Positions 1 to 35,978 of a DNA stretch of 35,978 bases are shown piece after piece. Source of the DNA: Paulinella micropora (Eukaryota; Cercozoa; Imbricatea; Euglyphida); assembly GCA_009731375.1 (NCBI GenBank), contig BJOX01000091.1:807962-843939 (forward strand), read 5' to 3'. The notes under the pieces were generated by a model. The model was not told the origin of the DNA. It was given only the letters and a program-made list of their open reading frames with translations, and searched no databases. The stretch's first letter is position 1, and every line of letters begins with the position of its first letter. The position numbers and the translations under genes are program-made.

Positions 1-35471
<35,471 letters not shown>

Positions 35472-35481
35472 GTAAGACTAT

Positions 35482-35486
35482 CTATA

Positions 35487-35553
<67 letters not shown>

Positions 35554-35648
35554 TTCCCTACCTACCTACCTACCTACCTACCTACCTACCTATCTACTAT
35601 CTATCCATCTGTCTATCTATCTATCTATCTGTCTATCTGTCTATCTAT

Positions 35649-35690
<42 letters not shown>

Positions 35691-35706
35691 GTCTGTCTAT
35701 CTATCC

Positions 35707-35750
<44 letters not shown>

Positions 35751-35799
35751 GTCTGTCTGTCTGTCTCTCTGTGTATCTAACTATCTAACTATATATCTT

Positions 35800-35837
<38 letters not shown>

Positions 35838-35857
35838 GATATATATATATAATATAC

Positions 35858-35893
<36 letters not shown>

Positions 35894-35922
35894 TTGAATA
35901 TCAGACATCTTTCTTTTCTAAG

Positions 35923-35968
<46 letters not shown>

Positions 35969-35978
35969 TCTCTCTCTT
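35482..35978. repeat. (TATC)n, (TACC)n, (TGTC)n, (TA)n and (CT)n arrays
   Basis: Ends the window. 35893-35923 is a short islet after AATATCAG that could be the start of a further exon fragment (T-S-F-F-S-K-L-L), but its phase does not fit exon 22. Confidence 0.93.

Overview
KIND OF DNA. This is eukaryotic nuclear DNA, more than 80 percent simple-sequence repeat by eye. The repeats are mostly (TATC/GATA)n, (TATG)n, (TACC/GTAG)n, (TA)n, (GT)n, (CT)n and (GAAT)n. Eight runs of N are present. The lineage cannot be settled from the sequence; there is no rRNA, organellar or bacterial operon signal. Nearly all long open frames are translated microsatellites and are not genes.

MAIN RESULT. The non-repetitive islands are not random. 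Twenty-two short open segments on the + strand, 28 to 125 nt long, are almost all bounded by AG on the left and GT on the right (GC once). They can be read in order as exons of ONE gene. The reading phase matches at all 21 successive junctions (for example ..GG|C.., ..CG|G.., ..G|GT..). Together they total 1,312 nt (about 437 codons) spread over 35.5 kb. The gene enters from the left edge (exon 1 is cut) and leaves at the right (exon 22 ends in mid-codon). The peptide is leucine-rich and helical-looking, like an alpha-solenoid, and has a basic KKRK patch that resembles a nuclear localisation signal. I do not recognise the protein family.

SECOND RESULT. Many exons are accompanied by partial copies of themselves in the flanking introns, with a strict polarity. 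Copies of the exon's 5' part (acceptor AG kept, no donor) lie upstream. Copies of the 3' part (donor GT kept, no acceptor) lie downstream. One complete exon sits between them. The clearest case is exon 18 (29367-29459), with six 5' fragments upstream and five 3' fragments downstream. This is what repeated tandem duplication with one breakpoint inside an exon would leave. A fresh, apparently identical 448-bp example is at 23087-23588. Several fragments differ from the exon mostly at synonymous sites.

LAYOUT. 1-3010: exons 1-4, TAIL-A copy 1, unknown element M, gap. 3011-8247: (TAATG)/(GTAG) higher-order array, exon 5 and its copies, TAIL-B copy 1, gap, exon 6. 8248-13298: MOD-D/MOD-E and FOLD-C elements, exon 7 and its copies, mirrored polypyrimidine/polypurine tracts, exon 8. 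13299-18635: TAIL-B and TAIL-A copies, long GATA and TATG arrays, exon 9 fragments, FOLD-C/MOD-D cluster, exons 9-10. 18636-23140: (GAAT)n, exon 11 with six fragments, SINE-like element in (AAT)n, exons 12-13. 23141-27213: 448-bp duplication, gap, TAIL-B copy 3, exons 14-17. 27214-31410: TAIL-B copy 4, exon 18 with its ladders, exons 19-20. 31411-35978: (GTAG/GTTAG)n array, MOD-D and FOLD-C pair, exon 21 with its ladder, Z-DNA-prone (GT)(GC) tract, exon 22.

DISPERSED REPEATS. Two unrelated families (TAIL-A, TAIL-B) end in the same CTCATC followed directly by (TATC)n, and their copies are truncated at the other end. FOLD-C is a roughly 215-bp near-palindrome, present nine times. MOD-D and MOD-E carry GTGAAAAATTTCGGCC modules as inverted ends. 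One SINE-like element has tRNA-style A and B boxes and an (ATT)n tail.
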